Position numbers and translations under genes: made by a program. 64,000 nt of DNA from QHXW01 sp035297145 (GTDB lineage Bacteria > Acidobacteriota > Terriglobia > Bryobacterales > Bryobacteraceae), in assembly GCA_035297145.1 (NCBI GenBank), contig DATGZN010000041.1:1-64000 (forward strand), read 5' to 3'. Shown here piece after piece: positions 39,478 through 48,555 of the stretch. Within the stretch, counting starts at the first letter, position 1. Every line of letters starts with the position of its first letter. The notes under the pieces were generated by a model that saw nothing but the letters and a program-made list of their open reading frames with translations, searched no databases and was not told the DNA's origin.

Positions 39478-40143
39478 ATGCGGTGGCTCGCGGTAATTCT
39501 GTTTTCTGGTTCTCTCGTGAATGCGCAGGAGCAGATTTCTGTATCAAACGCGGCCAGCATGCTCGCGGCAGGCACGACGGCTGCCGGCTCATTGGTGTTA
39601 ATTGGGCTGAACCCGCAAGCGGGTGGGCCGTTCACTATTGATCCGCCGCCTTTTTTTGATCCCGGCACATGGACATTTTCCGGAAGCGGAGGCGCCGGTT
39701 CCCCGCAGTCAATTGGTGTATTGCCGTTCTTGGTACCTCTAACGCTTCCGCCGGAGATCATGGCCACGAACTTTAACGCATTGCAAACCATCAACCGGCA
39801 AACGGGCCTGGTGGTGATGTGGGACCCCACGGGTTTTGGAGAGCAAGACGTGCTGACATCCACGTTGAGCGGCAGTACAGTTCCCGGTGGGCCCAAGACA
39901 GGGCAGACGGCGGTCATCTGTAACGTGCCTGCCACGAGCGGACAACTCGCGATCCCAGCCGCAATGCTTCAAAATTTGGCGCCGAGTGCGCTGGTTGCTG
40001 TCGGAGGCGCATATATGGAGCTATCGGTTGCGCGGAGACAGGGCCACGCACAAACGTTCTCGCTTCCGCTGCCGGAGGGGAGTTCGGTACCGGCAGTGCT
40101 GCAATTTGTTTCATTCGAAACTTGGCCGGTAGCGATCCAGTGA
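39478..40143 (+). CDS. TIGR03437-family-related secreted protein, internally shortened paralogue
   Basis: A 221-residue protein with a signal peptide (MRWLAVILFSGSLVNAQEQ) and the SNAASM start typical of this family. It then goes straight to a C-terminal domain (GTWTFSGSGGAGSPQ, LPPEIMATNFNALQTINRQT) that matches the last third of the next gene. The middle, including the Ig-like TIGR03437 domain, is absent. It ends ETWPVAIQ. The function of this Solibacter-type family is unknown; surface location is inferred. Confidence 0.7.
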   Translation: MRWLAVILFSGSLVNAQEQISVSNAASMLAAGTTAAGSLVLIGLNPQAGGPFTIDPPPFFDPGTWTFSGSGGAGSPQSIGVLPFLVPLTLPPEIMATNFNALQTINRQTGLVVMWDPTGFGEQDVLTSTLSGSTVPGGPKTGQTAVICNVPATSGQLAIPAAMLQNLAPSALVAVGGAYMELSVARRQGHAQTFSLPLPEGSSVPAVLQFVSFETWPVAIQ

Positions 40144-40160
40144 GGCAGCGATATACTCGG

Positions 40161-41888
40161 GTGTTGCGTTGGCTTCCCGTAGTTCTGTTCTCCGCGTCGC
40201 TCGCAACTGCCCAGGAACAAATTGTTGTGGCGAATGCCGCCAGTATGATCGGCACTGCCACGGCAGCGCCTGGATCGATGATCTCGGTTGAGCTGATCCC
40301 CATTTTCGGTGATTTTGAGACGATCGATCCGACATCGCTGAATGTGACGATTCTGCCGAACGGGGCGAATTTCGCCGAGGAATGTGGGATCGTTCCGGCG
40401 AACACGTCTTTCGGCCAGTTCCTGAACCCGAACCAGGTGATTGCCGTGTTGCCCGCGACACTTCCATTAGGACCCGCGCAGTTGATGCTGTACCACAGCG
40501 GACTGACCGCGACGGCGCAAATTATGATCGTGCCCTCGAGTCTTGGACTGTTCCCGCCAAGTCAGGCATACCCGGTCTTGCAGATGGGCAGCGGCCAGAT
40601 GCAAACGCCGAATCAACTGACACATCCGGCGCAGCCGGGAGACACCGTCACGATTTGGGCAACGGGGTTGGGTTCGGCCACGCAGGTGACGGTGGTGGTC
40701 GGTGGAAGGGCAACGACTTCTTCTTCTGCCGGGGCGGTGCCGGGACAGCCGGGAGTTGATCAGATCCAGTTCGTGGTTCCGAGCGATCCGACGATTCCGA
40801 ATGACTGCTACGTGGCGGTGCAGGCACAAACTCCGGGCGCAACCAGCAATACGATTGCGATTTCCAAGACCAACGACGGAAGCGCGTGCCAGAGCACGCT
40901 GGGCTTTACTACTGCGGATTTGGCCACGCTCGATGGAGGCGGAACAGTAGGCCTGGCTCAGTTGACGATATCGGCTGAAGTCGGCGCGCCATTGTTGCGG
41001 CAAGGAGACTTCTCATCGCTGACAGGCATTTTGCAAAGATTGACGAATCCTAGCTCGCCCGGTTTTTCGCGCACGGAATCGGCCAACTTTACCCCGTTGG
41101 GAGTGAACGCGACGGGTGCCGCGGAAATCTCAGGAACCGTGGTCGCCGATGACGTATTTTACGACTGCACCGCCTCGCCACCGAGTCCATCCGCAATCGG
41201 CGAGGTGGCGTTGTTCGGCAGTTCCTACGACTTTGGAAGCAAAGTCACGCTGCAAGGTTCCGGCGGAACGCTCGCTCTGACTCCGCCGGCTCCGCTGCTC
41301 GGAGGCTTTCCTTTTCTCGGCCAGCAAACCAGCGCGCCAGTCTCCAACCCGAGCCAGCTTCCTCCGCCGCTGTTTACGCCGGGCACCTGGACATTTTCCG
41401 GAAACGGCGGAACCGGTTCCCAAGCAACACAAGTCGCAGCGCCGTTCTCCGTACAATTGACGATACCTCCGGAAATCATGGCCACGAACTTCAGCGCATT
41501 GCAAACGATCAACCGGCAGCAGGATCTGGTAGTGGCGTGGAATCCCACGGGCTTCGGGGAGCAGGATGCGGTAAGCGTGACATGGAACGATGAGCCGATC
41601 GCAATTTTTTTTCTTCCGACGGCGTTCTCCCCGCCGAAAGGGTTGCAAACGGCCATCTGCAGAACCCCAGCCACGAGGGGCCAAATAGTGATTCCGGCGG
41701 CAATGCTTCAAAATTTGACGCCGGGCAAAACGGGCGGACCGCCGACCGCATTTGTTAACCTCTCGGTCTCCCCAAGATCCGGCCGCATCCAAACTTTCTT
41801 TCTTCCGCTGTCAATGGTGCCAGGAGCTTCGATACACGGGTTGCTGCGATTTAGTTCTTCCGAAAATTGGCCGGTGATGGTGGAGTAA
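40161..41888 (+). CDS. TIGR03437-family secreted protein (Solibacter type)
   Basis: About 575 residues. The start is taken at GTG 40161; TTG at 40164 aligns with the ATG of the paralogue (RWL) and ATG 40122 is also open. A signal peptide (WLPVVLFSASLATAQEQ) is followed by VVANAASMIG. The Ig-like domain carries the family hallmark HPAQPGDTVTIWATGLGSAT with a following PGVDQIQFVVPS strand. The C-terminal third is shared with the preceding gene (PEIMATNFSALQTINRQQDL). The role is unknown. Confidence 0.75.
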   Translation: MLRWLPVVLFSASLATAQEQIVVANAASMIGTATAAPGSMISVELIPIFGDFETIDPTSLNVTILPNGANFAEECGIVPANTSFGQFLNPNQVIAVLPATLPLGPAQLMLYHSGLTATAQIMIVPSSLGLFPPSQAYPVLQMGSGQMQTPNQLTHPAQPGDTVTIWATGLGSATQVTVVVGGRATTSSSAGAVPGQPGVDQIQFVVPSDPTIPNDCYVAVQAQTPGATSNTIAISKTNDGSACQSTLGFTTADLATLDGGGTVGLAQLTISAEVGAPLLRQGDFSSLTGILQRLTNPSSPGFSRTESANFTPLGVNATGAAEISGTVVADDVFYDCTASPPSPSAIGEVALFGSSYDFGSKVTLQGSGGTLALTPPAPLLGGFPFLGQQTSAPVSNPSQLPPPLFTPGTWTFSGNGGTGSQATQVAAPFSVQLTIPPEIMATNFSALQTINRQQDLVVAWNPTGFGEQDAVSVTWNDEPIAIFFLPTAFSPPKGLQTAICRTPATRGQIVIPAAMLQNLTPGKTGGPPTAFVNLSVSPRSGRIQTFFLPLSMVPGASIHGLLRFSSSENWPVMVE

Positions 41889-41895
41889 TTGGCCG

Positions 41896-42324
41896 TCACG
41901 CGAGCGGATGACGCCAGCGCAGGCCGGGAAACCGGCTGTAGTCGCGATCGGCGGTGATCCATTCATTTCCGGATTCGATCGCCAGGGCCGCCAGATAGGC
42001 ATCAGCTACTAGATTCCCTTTCGCCTTCACTGCCCGGCATAGCCCGGTGAAAATGTCCCAGTGCCGTGGGCCTGGTGCAACATTGACGCAATTGGGCTGA
42101 TTTCGCAGCACCTCGGTAAAGCGAATTGCCGCCTCAGGCGGACTGGGAGGATCGAATATTTTGGGGTGGGTGGCGACACGCAGAAAGCCGGAAAGAACCA
42201 GATCCGACATTCCAAACGACTGGTCGGAGTTGATGCACTCCTCGAGCCAGCGCGCATAGGACTTGTGCTCGGGCGCGCTTTCGCGGAAGGCGTATACGAG
42301 TACGTTTACGTCAATCAGCAACAT
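41896..42324 (-). CDS. vapC: VapC-type PIN-domain toxin
   Basis: A 142-residue PIN domain: MLLIDVNVLVYAFRE with the first acidic residue, a central DLVLSGFLRVATHP, and NLVADAYLAALAIESGNEW then TADRDYSRFPGL with the remaining catalytic Asp residues. PIN toxins of type II modules are Mg-dependent RNases. It overlaps the upstream antitoxin gene by 14 bases, the normal arrangement. Whether it is active is unknown. Confidence 0.88.
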   Translation of the reverse strand: MLLIDVNVLVYAFRESAPEHKSYARWLEECINSDQSFGMSDLVLSGFLRVATHPKIFDPPSPPEAAIRFTEVLRNQPNCVNVAPGPRHWDIFTGLCRAVKAKGNLVADAYLAALAIESGNEWITADRDYSRFPGLRWRHPLA

Positions 42325-42562
42325 TGCGGCTTTCCATCAAATCCAGGATTGCCGAGGTATCATCGAGATCCACGCCAGGCCGCAACCTGCCTCCCGGGAA
42401 AGTCGGCAGGCGCACCTTACGGCGTTTCACCGGATGCTTCCGGCGCGCGAGCGTTTCACGGAGAGAGTCTTCGATGACCGCGGTCAACGTCTTTCCGCTG
42501 TCGGCAGCGTATTTCTTGGCCTCAGCCAGCAAGGGGTCGTCCAGGCGCACGGTGGTCCTCAT
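42311..42562 (-). CDS. vapB: VapB-type ribbon-helix-helix antitoxin
   Basis: An 83-residue protein starts MRTTVRLDDPLLAEAKKYAA, then SGKTLTAVIEDSLRE, a ribbon-helix-helix DNA-binding domain. The C-terminal basic and Pro-rich tail is the usual toxin-binding region. It precedes and overlaps the PIN toxin. An inverted repeat in the promoter is its likely operator. Confidence 0.85.
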   Translation of the reverse strand: MRTTVRLDDPLLAEAKKYAADSGKTLTAVIEDSLRETLARRKHPVKRRKVRLPTFPGGRLRPGVDLDDTSAILDLMESRNVAD

Positions 42563-42569
42563 ACATCAA

Positions 42570-42596
42570 GACATATCGCTATGGCATCAATATGTC
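42570..42596. promoter_or_regulatory. Inverted-repeat operator in the vapBC promoter
   Basis: GACATAT (42570-42576) and ATATGTC (42590-42596) form a 7-bp inverted repeat separated by 13 bases, just upstream of vapB. On the minus strand the outer arm contains TTGACA, a -35 box. Autorepression by VapB is inferred. Confidence 0.55.
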
Positions 42597-42605
42597 AAGC
42601 GGGGA

Positions 42606-44147
42606 TCAGATGCCCTTCCGCCAGTCTTTGTCGCTGTTGCTCTTAAGCTGAATTGTCATCGAGCCGTCGGCGTTGAGCGGCTGTGCGCTCGCCCAGCGAA
42701 TCGGGTGGCGGACTCCGGCTTTGGCTTCGATTTCACCGCGCAGAATGAGTTTGCGCCCGTCCATGCCGGGTGGCAGAATAAATGATGCCTGGCGAATCTT
42801 GCCTGCATGCGGATGGCCGGCATCGAGCGAGCCGCTCTGGCGAAAACTGCCGTCCTCGCTTTCGACCGTCACGCGCAGCACACCGGGGATGCCGGCAACT
42901 CCGTCGTTGGCGAATCCGATTACCAGCTCCGCAGTGCCGTAGCGTTTCCGCTGCCAGATCCACGACGGCCGCACGCGATAGCCCAGGCGGCGCTGCATGG
43001 CGCGGAAGCCGTTTGGGTAGCGTTCATTATAGTGGGCGAGATTGTCGGCTTCGGTCCACAATGCCCAGTAGTTGGCGCCGATGTCGAGCACATGCATCAT
43101 GCAGTTTTCGCGCAGGTTCACGCCCGCGGCATCAACTGCGATCTTGTTGACGTCGTAGTCGCGATTGTATCCGTCCTCGAGAATCGTGGCGAGCCAGGGC
43201 GGGCGGTTCGACAGCTCCTCGATCTGGATCGGCTCTTCGACCAGAATGCTGTCGGAACGCAGCCAGCAGCCGGCGCGGACGGCCATGTCCTCCACCTCGC
43301 GATTCCCGACGTTGCTGATGTCGGGCTGAGTATTCACGGCCAGCGGCGTGCGCTTCCAGGTTTCGATCTGAAGTTTCGTCATGTTGACGAAAGTACGTTC
43401 GGCGGTACGGTAATCGGGGAACGGATTGGGCAGGTCGTTGGTGTGGCTCTCGCCCCAGAAGCCGTACTGCATCAGGTCCATCCACTCGACCAGCGGATTC
43501 GCATCGAACTCGGCGGCCATCAACTCGTTCAGCTCGCGGAAAGCTTTTAGAAATTGCGGGTGATCGTAGCGCGGCTCGACGGCATCGAAATGCTGTCCGC
43601 GGCGCTCGAGCTTGCCGATATTGGCGAGCGGCACGCGGTCGCGGAGGAAATCGGGCAGCGCGATTTTAGCCGGCTGGATTTCGGGATTAGATAACTGCAC
43701 GCGAAAACCAACGCGCAGCCCGCGCTGTTTGGCAGCGTCGAAGGTGAGTTTCCAGATGGGATGCAGGTTGAGGCGGCCTGCTTGGCTTTGCACGTCGCGC
43801 CAGTCGCAGCGGATGTACAAAACGTCGACGAAGGGCAGCGACGAGATCTTCGCCACGTGCTGTTCGAGCGTTTCCTTGCCCGCGCGGGCAGCAAGCGACG
43901 GCCCGCTTTCCTCCCACGTGTAGCCGACCAGGCCGAGGCCCCAGTTGCGAATGTGCTGGTCGGAGGGCGTAGTAGTGGCGATGGTGAACCAGCCTTCATC
44001 CTGCTCGATGCCGAACGGGCCCTGGTTGAGGCGATCGGCGACGGCGGGCCCGGTGCCGAAGTCGTAGCCGTCCCAGCGGTGCGAGGGGACGTCGGCTAGG
44101 GCGAGGGCAGGGAAGGTGGAGAGAAGGGTGCGACGGGAGAGGGGCAT
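42606..44147 (-). CDS. Secreted TIM-barrel glycosidase-like protein (DUF4832-like)
   Basis: The start at 44147 (MPLSRRTLLSTFPALALA) gives a twin-arginine-like export signal; an upstream in-frame ATG at 44216 adds 23 residues. The 513-residue protein has barrel-type segments WFTIATTTPSDQHIRNWGLG, VDVLYIRCDWRDVQ, VEWMDLMQYGFWGESHTN, and a C-terminal beta-sandwich (LVIGFANDGVAGIPGVLRVT). The layout fits bacterial glycoside-hydrolase-like proteins with a DUF4832 domain. No catalytic pair can be assigned with certainty. Confidence 0.5.
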   Translation of the reverse strand: MPLSRRTLLSTFPALALADVPSHRWDGYDFGTGPAVADRLNQGPFGIEQDEGWFTIATTTPSDQHIRNWGLGLVGYTWEESGPSLAARAGKETLEQHVAKISSLPFVDVLYIRCDWRDVQSQAGRLNLHPIWKLTFDAAKQRGLRVGFRVQLSNPEIQPAKIALPDFLRDRVPLANIGKLERRGQHFDAVEPRYDHPQFLKAFRELNELMAAEFDANPLVEWMDLMQYGFWGESHTNDLPNPFPDYRTAERTFVNMTKLQIETWKRTPLAVNTQPDISNVGNREVEDMAVRAGCWLRSDSILVEEPIQIEELSNRPPWLATILEDGYNRDYDVNKIAVDAAGVNLRENCMMHVLDIGANYWALWTEADNLAHYNERYPNGFRAMQRRLGYRVRPSWIWQRKRYGTAELVIGFANDGVAGIPGVLRVTVESEDGSFRQSGSLDAGHPHAGKIRQASFILPPGMDGRKLILRGEIEAKAGVRHPIRWASAQPLNADGSMTIQLKSNSDKDWRKGI

Positions 44148-44212
44148 GGATAGATTGTAGTTGACATATCCCATTCGGGCGATGCGACAGCCGGTCGGCT
44201 GATTCGAACTGC

Positions 44213-45349
44213 TCACGAAGTCCGCAGGGATTGCACATGTCTTTCCAGCAATCTCTGGAGCGTACGCAAGTATTTGGTGCCCTCCGAGGTTTGCAGAAAA
44301 GCAGTTTGGGTTGCCCAGTCGCTCTGCTGGTTCATCCCATATGTGGCTCCGCCCGCTGCGTTCATAAGCTCTATGAATCGCTCACTGCTCACCGGCACAT
44401 CTGATCCCGGCCGGTTATGTCCGTACCAGCGGACCACATTCTGCATCACGAATCTCATTCTTGCCGCTGGCGGCGGATGAGTCAGGGTTTTCACGTGCGA
44501 TGCCCGCGGGATTGGCGCTCGAATGAAGAAGAACGCCCCAACCGCGATGATAAAACAAGAGAGCAGTGCCTCCTCCTGGACCGGTTGTTTTTCTGCGTTT
44601 AGGCCGAGAAGCCTCACAGCTCGCAATCGTCCATCGCCGTTAAGCAGGTCCTCGAGGACATAAAAAACGGCGTAACCGTCGGCATCGAGCTCCAACGCCT
44701 GTCGTTCTTCACAGCCCGCGCCTCCCAGTATTTCGGCCGCAAATATAGAGTCTTCCGCTGCCTGTAGTAAATGACCATGGACGTGATGAGTGTACTCGTG
44801 CACAACGACGAACTTGAGCTGCGTTTGGAACAGAACTACGTGGAGTGGCTCGTAATGAACGCCGTCTACCCCATGACCGAGAGTATTGGTGACTAATCCC
44901 GACGTACTCAGCCGGATGCAGCAATCCCATAGCTCGTGGACTAGCTCCATGGTTACGCCGATGAAAGAGTACCCGCTGTACTGAAATGCAAGGGCGTTCG
45001 GGACTGGGGACTCGACATAGTCGAAATGGAATGGTGGATGCGCTCGGTGTTCGGAGATGTCAGTCCTTTCAGCTTGAAGTGCGCCGTTGAGCGACTGCTG
45101 GATCCCGGACAACAGTGTGCGTACAGGCGCCTCTAGGGTTTCAAGATCCTGCTTCCCCCGGTAGTTAGCGCGATCGGAAGGCCTGTTCCGGTCCTCTTGG
45201 AAAAATCGGTGGAAAAGTACTTCCGGAGGAATTGGCGAGGTGATTGCGTCGGTCACCATCCTCCCCTTTCGCCACCAGGGTACTTCGTTTCTCGAAAGCG
45301 GTCTACCACATCGAGTGCGGCTGGGGAAACTGCCGCAGGTCTGCCGCAA
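44213..45349 (-). CDS. HExxH zinc-peptidase-like protein of unknown family
   Basis: A 378-residue soluble protein. The zinc-binding motif is VVVHEYTHHVHGH (HExxH plus extra His) near residue 182, followed by RQALELDADGYAVFYV as the candidate third ligand. One hydrophobic segment follows (LLSCFIIAVGAFFFIRAP). The composition resembles phage- or island-borne peptidases more than its neighbours. The start is uncertain: ATG 45349 is the longest, ATG 45259 (MVTDAITS) is the alternative next to GGGGAGG. Its role is unknown. Confidence 0.55.
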   Translation of the reverse strand: MRQTCGSFPSRTRCGRPLSRNEVPWWRKGRMVTDAITSPIPPEVLFHRFFQEDRNRPSDRANYRGKQDLETLEAPVRTLLSGIQQSLNGALQAERTDISEHRAHPPFHFDYVESPVPNALAFQYSGYSFIGVTMELVHELWDCCIRLSTSGLVTNTLGHGVDGVHYEPLHVVLFQTQLKFVVVHEYTHHVHGHLLQAAEDSIFAAEILGGAGCEERQALELDADGYAVFYVLEDLLNGDGRLRAVRLLGLNAEKQPVQEEALLSCFIIAVGAFFFIRAPIPRASHVKTLTHPPPAARMRFVMQNVVRWYGHNRPGSDVPVSSERFIELMNAAGGATYGMNQQSDWATQTAFLQTSEGTKYLRTLQRLLERHVQSLRTS

Positions 45350-45368
45350 AAGGCGCGACAGCCCTGCG

Positions 45369-47297
45369 CTACATGGTCACCAGCGGCAGCTCGATGAAGC
45401 TGGTGTGATACACCCGCTGCGTGGCCTTACGGTAATCCTCGGGCTTGGCCCAAAATATACTTGGCACGAAAGTCTGCGGATTGCGGTCGTAGAGCGGGAA
45501 CCATGCCGATTGAATTTGCACCATCAGGCGATGGCCGGGCAGAAAGACGTGGTTCGCGGTAGGCAGCGCCCAGCGGTAAACCTGAGGAATATCGGGCGTG
45601 ATGGGCTTGGCTGTCTCCAGGCTTTCGCGATAACGGCCGCGGAAGACGTCGGCTGAGATCATGAGTTGGTAGCCGCCGAGCTCGGGCTCGCTGGATACTT
45701 CGTCGGGGTAGAGATCGATTACCTTGACGACCCAGTCGGAATCGGTGCCGCTGGTGGAGGCGACGAGATTGGCGATGGGCTGGCCGCTGATTTTCACAGG
45801 CGCCGTCAAGACATCGGAGGTGAACGCGACGACATCGGGACGGCCGGAAGCCTCGCGCTGATCGTCCACCAGCCATCGCCGCCAGGAGCTGTTGTCGATG
45901 GGGCGCGCACGGTAGGGTGCGGGCTTGGCGGGGTCAGAAATGTATTCGTCGTATGCAGCGTCATCGCTGTTTGGCGCATTAAAGCCCAGTTTGAGACCCG
46001 CAGTGAGATAGAGCGGTGTGGGCTTGACGGAGCAGCCGCTCGCGCAACCGGCGGGCCAGGCGGGCAGACGACGCCAGGTATTCGTTCCGGTTTCAAACGC
46101 CATGACGGGCGGCAGGTCGGCCTTGGGTGCGCCGTCTTTCAGATATTGATCGAGGAACGGGCGCAAAATCTCGCGGCGGAAGTAGCGGCCGGTATCGCTG
46201 CCGAATTTGATGGCGCCGAGCGAACTGCCATCGCCAATCTCGCCGCCGTGACACCACGGCCCCAAAACGAGAAACACTTTGTCATTCCCGGTGTCTTTGG
46301 GTTTGATGGCTTTGTAGACGGCGATGTCGCCGTAAATATCCTCCTGGTCCCAGAGGCTGTGCACCAGCATGACGGGAATCTTCAGCGGCTGCGCGGCGAG
46401 CACACGATCCATTGCCTGATCGCGCCAGAAGGCGTCGTAGCTGGGGTGCGCAGCGATCTTGCGAAAGAAGCCGAGCGGTTCGAGGCCGCGGCGCTGGCCC
46501 AATGCGCCGGCGGAACCGGCTCCCATGTACAGGTCGTAGTCGTCATGGTAACTGGTCCACCATTTGACTTCCGATTTGCGCGTGGCTTCCTGGTCATAAA
46601 TGTAGGAGAGACTCCCCTCCTGGCGGAATGCGCCGTTGTGGAACCAGTCGTCGCCCATCCAGCCATCCACCATCGGGTTCATGGGCACGGAAACTTTGAG
46701 AGCGGGGTGCGGATTGACCAGCGCCATCAAGGGCAGAAAACCGTCGTAGGAAATTCCGAGAATCCCGACCTTGCCGTTCGATTCAGGAACATTTTTGACC
46801 AGCCAGTCGACGGTGTCGTAGGTGTCGGTTGAGTGATCCACCGGCGTCGGGTTCTGCGGCCCGTGCAGAGGGCGATTCATGATGTAGTCACCTTCGGAGC
46901 CATGCTTACCGCGGATGTCCTGTACGGCGCGGATGTAGCCGCCTTCCACGATCACGTCGGTGGCGTTGTCGTAGCCTTGCAGTATTGGGCCGAGGTGGGA
47001 GCTTTGCGCATGGCTGGTCAGTTCCTTGGCGTCATAGGGTGTGCGTGTGAGCAGGATGGGTGCGTTCCTGGCGCCTTTTGGCACGATGACGACGGTGAAC
47101 AGCTTGACGCCGTCGCGCATGGGGATCATGACTTCGCGCCTCGCGTAGTCAAAGGTGTCGGTCTGCGGGGTGAACTTGGAGGGCGTCTCGCTCGGATAGT
47201 CGGGATACTGGGCGGCGGGCGCGGTGGTCTGCGCTGAGCTCGAGCAGGTGAAGGAGAAGACGCCGAGCAAAATCAACGCGTGGTTGCAGGTTTTCAT
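45369..47297 (-). CDS. X-Pro dipeptidyl-peptidase/CocE family hydrolase
   Basis: The start at 47297 (MKTCNHALIL) gives a signal peptide (ALILLGVFSFTCSSSAQ). The 642-residue enzyme has an alpha/beta-hydrolase core with the nucleophile in KVGILGISYDGFLPL. The Asp region is VHSLWDQEDIYGD and the His region LVLGPWCHGGEIG. A C-terminal jelly-roll follows. This is the CocE/NonD or alpha-amino acid ester hydrolase group, acting on amides or esters of beta-lactams or amino acids in the periplasm. The oriented triad is complete by eye. Confidence 0.85.
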   Translation of the reverse strand: MKTCNHALILLGVFSFTCSSSAQTTAPAAQYPDYPSETPSKFTPQTDTFDYARREVMIPMRDGVKLFTVVIVPKGARNAPILLTRTPYDAKELTSHAQSSHLGPILQGYDNATDVIVEGGYIRAVQDIRGKHGSEGDYIMNRPLHGPQNPTPVDHSTDTYDTVDWLVKNVPESNGKVGILGISYDGFLPLMALVNPHPALKVSVPMNPMVDGWMGDDWFHNGAFRQEGSLSYIYDQEATRKSEVKWWTSYHDDYDLYMGAGSAGALGQRRGLEPLGFFRKIAAHPSYDAFWRDQAMDRVLAAQPLKIPVMLVHSLWDQEDIYGDIAVYKAIKPKDTGNDKVFLVLGPWCHGGEIGDGSSLGAIKFGSDTGRYFRREILRPFLDQYLKDGAPKADLPPVMAFETGTNTWRRLPAWPAGCASGCSVKPTPLYLTAGLKLGFNAPNSDDAAYDEYISDPAKPAPYRARPIDNSSWRRWLVDDQREASGRPDVVAFTSDVLTAPVKISGQPIANLVASTSGTDSDWVVKVIDLYPDEVSSEPELGGYQLMISADVFRGRYRESLETAKPITPDIPQVYRWALPTANHVFLPGHRLMVQIQSAWFPLYDRNPQTFVPSIFWAKPEDYRKATQRVYHTSFIELPLVTM

Positions 47298-47344
47298 AAT
47301 TGTGTGGCGCGCGTAGGCTGCGCCAGTTAAGAGATCATGAAACC

Positions 47345-48484
47345 ATGAGCCGTTCGGAAATCGCAACTTCGGTGCCGATCTGGGAGCAGTATCAGGATCA
47401 GTTCCCGGTTCGCGAGAACTTGATTTATTTGAATCATGCGGCCGTCGCGCCACTATGCAAAAAGTCAGCAGAGGCGATGCAGCAGTTTGCCGATGACGCG
47501 CGCGATTTCGGCTGCCATCACTATGACCAGTGGCTTGCCGTGTACGATGGCCTGCGGCGCGGAGCGGCGAAACTGGTGGGCGGCGAGCCGACGGACATCG
47601 CGCTCATGAAAAATACGTCGGAAGGCATCGCGACGGTGGCCATGGGATTTGACTGGCGCGCGGGCGACAAGGTCGTCGCGTTCGAGGAAGAATTTCCGGC
47701 GAACTACTATCCGTGGAAGCGGCTGGAAGCGAAGGGCGTGCGCGTCGAGTGGCTGTCGGTTTTCGATCCGCTGGAAAAAATCGACGCGGCGTGCGCGGGC
47801 GCGCGGTTGCTGGCCGTGAGTTTCGTCCAGTATTTGAGCGGCTATCGCATGGATCTGGAAGCGCTGGGCGAAATCTGCCGGCGGCGCGGGTGCTTCTTTT
47901 TCGTGGATGCGATTCAAGGGTTGGGCGCGTTTCCGTTGGATGTGCGGCGCTGCGGCATTCATGCGCTGGCCGCGGACGGACACAAGTGGCTTTTCGGGCC
48001 GGAAGGATGCGCCATCCTTTATATCAACGCGGAGATGCGCGAGCGCGTGGCACCGGTGGAGTTCGGATACACGAACGTGGCGCGCTACGCGGACTACGCG
48101 ACGCGGGATATGACGCTGCGGCCCGATGCCGGGCGTTATGAGTGCGGAACGATGAACACGATCGGATGCTACGGGCTGAAAGCGGCAATCGACTTTGTGC
48201 TGGAGGTCGGTGTGGAGCGCATTACACCGGCGGTACAGGCGCTGGGGGACCGGATTGCGGAGGGTGTTGCCGCGAAGGGGTGCGAAGTGCTGGGACGGCG
48301 CACGGCGCAAACGGGCGCAGGTATCGTGAGTTTCCGTAAGCCCGGCGTGGAGAGCGGGGCGATCGTGCACCAACTGAATCAGAGGCGCATCACGGCTGCG
48401 AACCGGAGCGGATGGGTGCGGACGTCGCCGCATTTCTATGTGAGCCCGGAGGAGATTGATGAAGTGGTGGCGGCGGTGGGGTAA
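47345..48484 (+). CDS. Class V aminotransferase (isopenicillin-N epimerase/desulfurase-like)
   Basis: The start at 47345 (MSRSEIATS) is used. The 379-residue PLP enzyme begins LIYLNHAAVAPLCKKSAEAM. It has NTSEGIATVAMGFDW, FVDAIQGLGAFPLDVR with the cofactor Asp, and the Schiff-base Lys in ADGHKWLFGPEGCA. This is the class V aminotransferase fold; the branch resembles isopenicillin-N epimerase-like proteins, whose substrates vary. It leads a plus-strand run with a sugar isomerase and an M14 peptidase. Confidence 0.85.
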   Translation: MSRSEIATSVPIWEQYQDQFPVRENLIYLNHAAVAPLCKKSAEAMQQFADDARDFGCHHYDQWLAVYDGLRRGAAKLVGGEPTDIALMKNTSEGIATVAMGFDWRAGDKVVAFEEEFPANYYPWKRLEAKGVRVEWLSVFDPLEKIDAACAGARLLAVSFVQYLSGYRMDLEALGEICRRRGCFFFVDAIQGLGAFPLDVRRCGIHALAADGHKWLFGPEGCAILYINAEMRERVAPVEFGYTNVARYADYATRDMTLRPDAGRYECGTMNTIGCYGLKAAIDFVLEVGVERITPAVQALGDRIAEGVAAKGCEVLGRRTAQTGAGIVSFRKPGVESGAIVHQLNQRRITAANRSGWVRTSPHFYVSPEEIDEVVAAVG

Positions 48485-48555
48485 CTGATACCCCACCATC
48501 AATCGTGGCCCGGTACCCATCGAGTCAAGCGTCGCCGTAATACAATATCGGGGCG

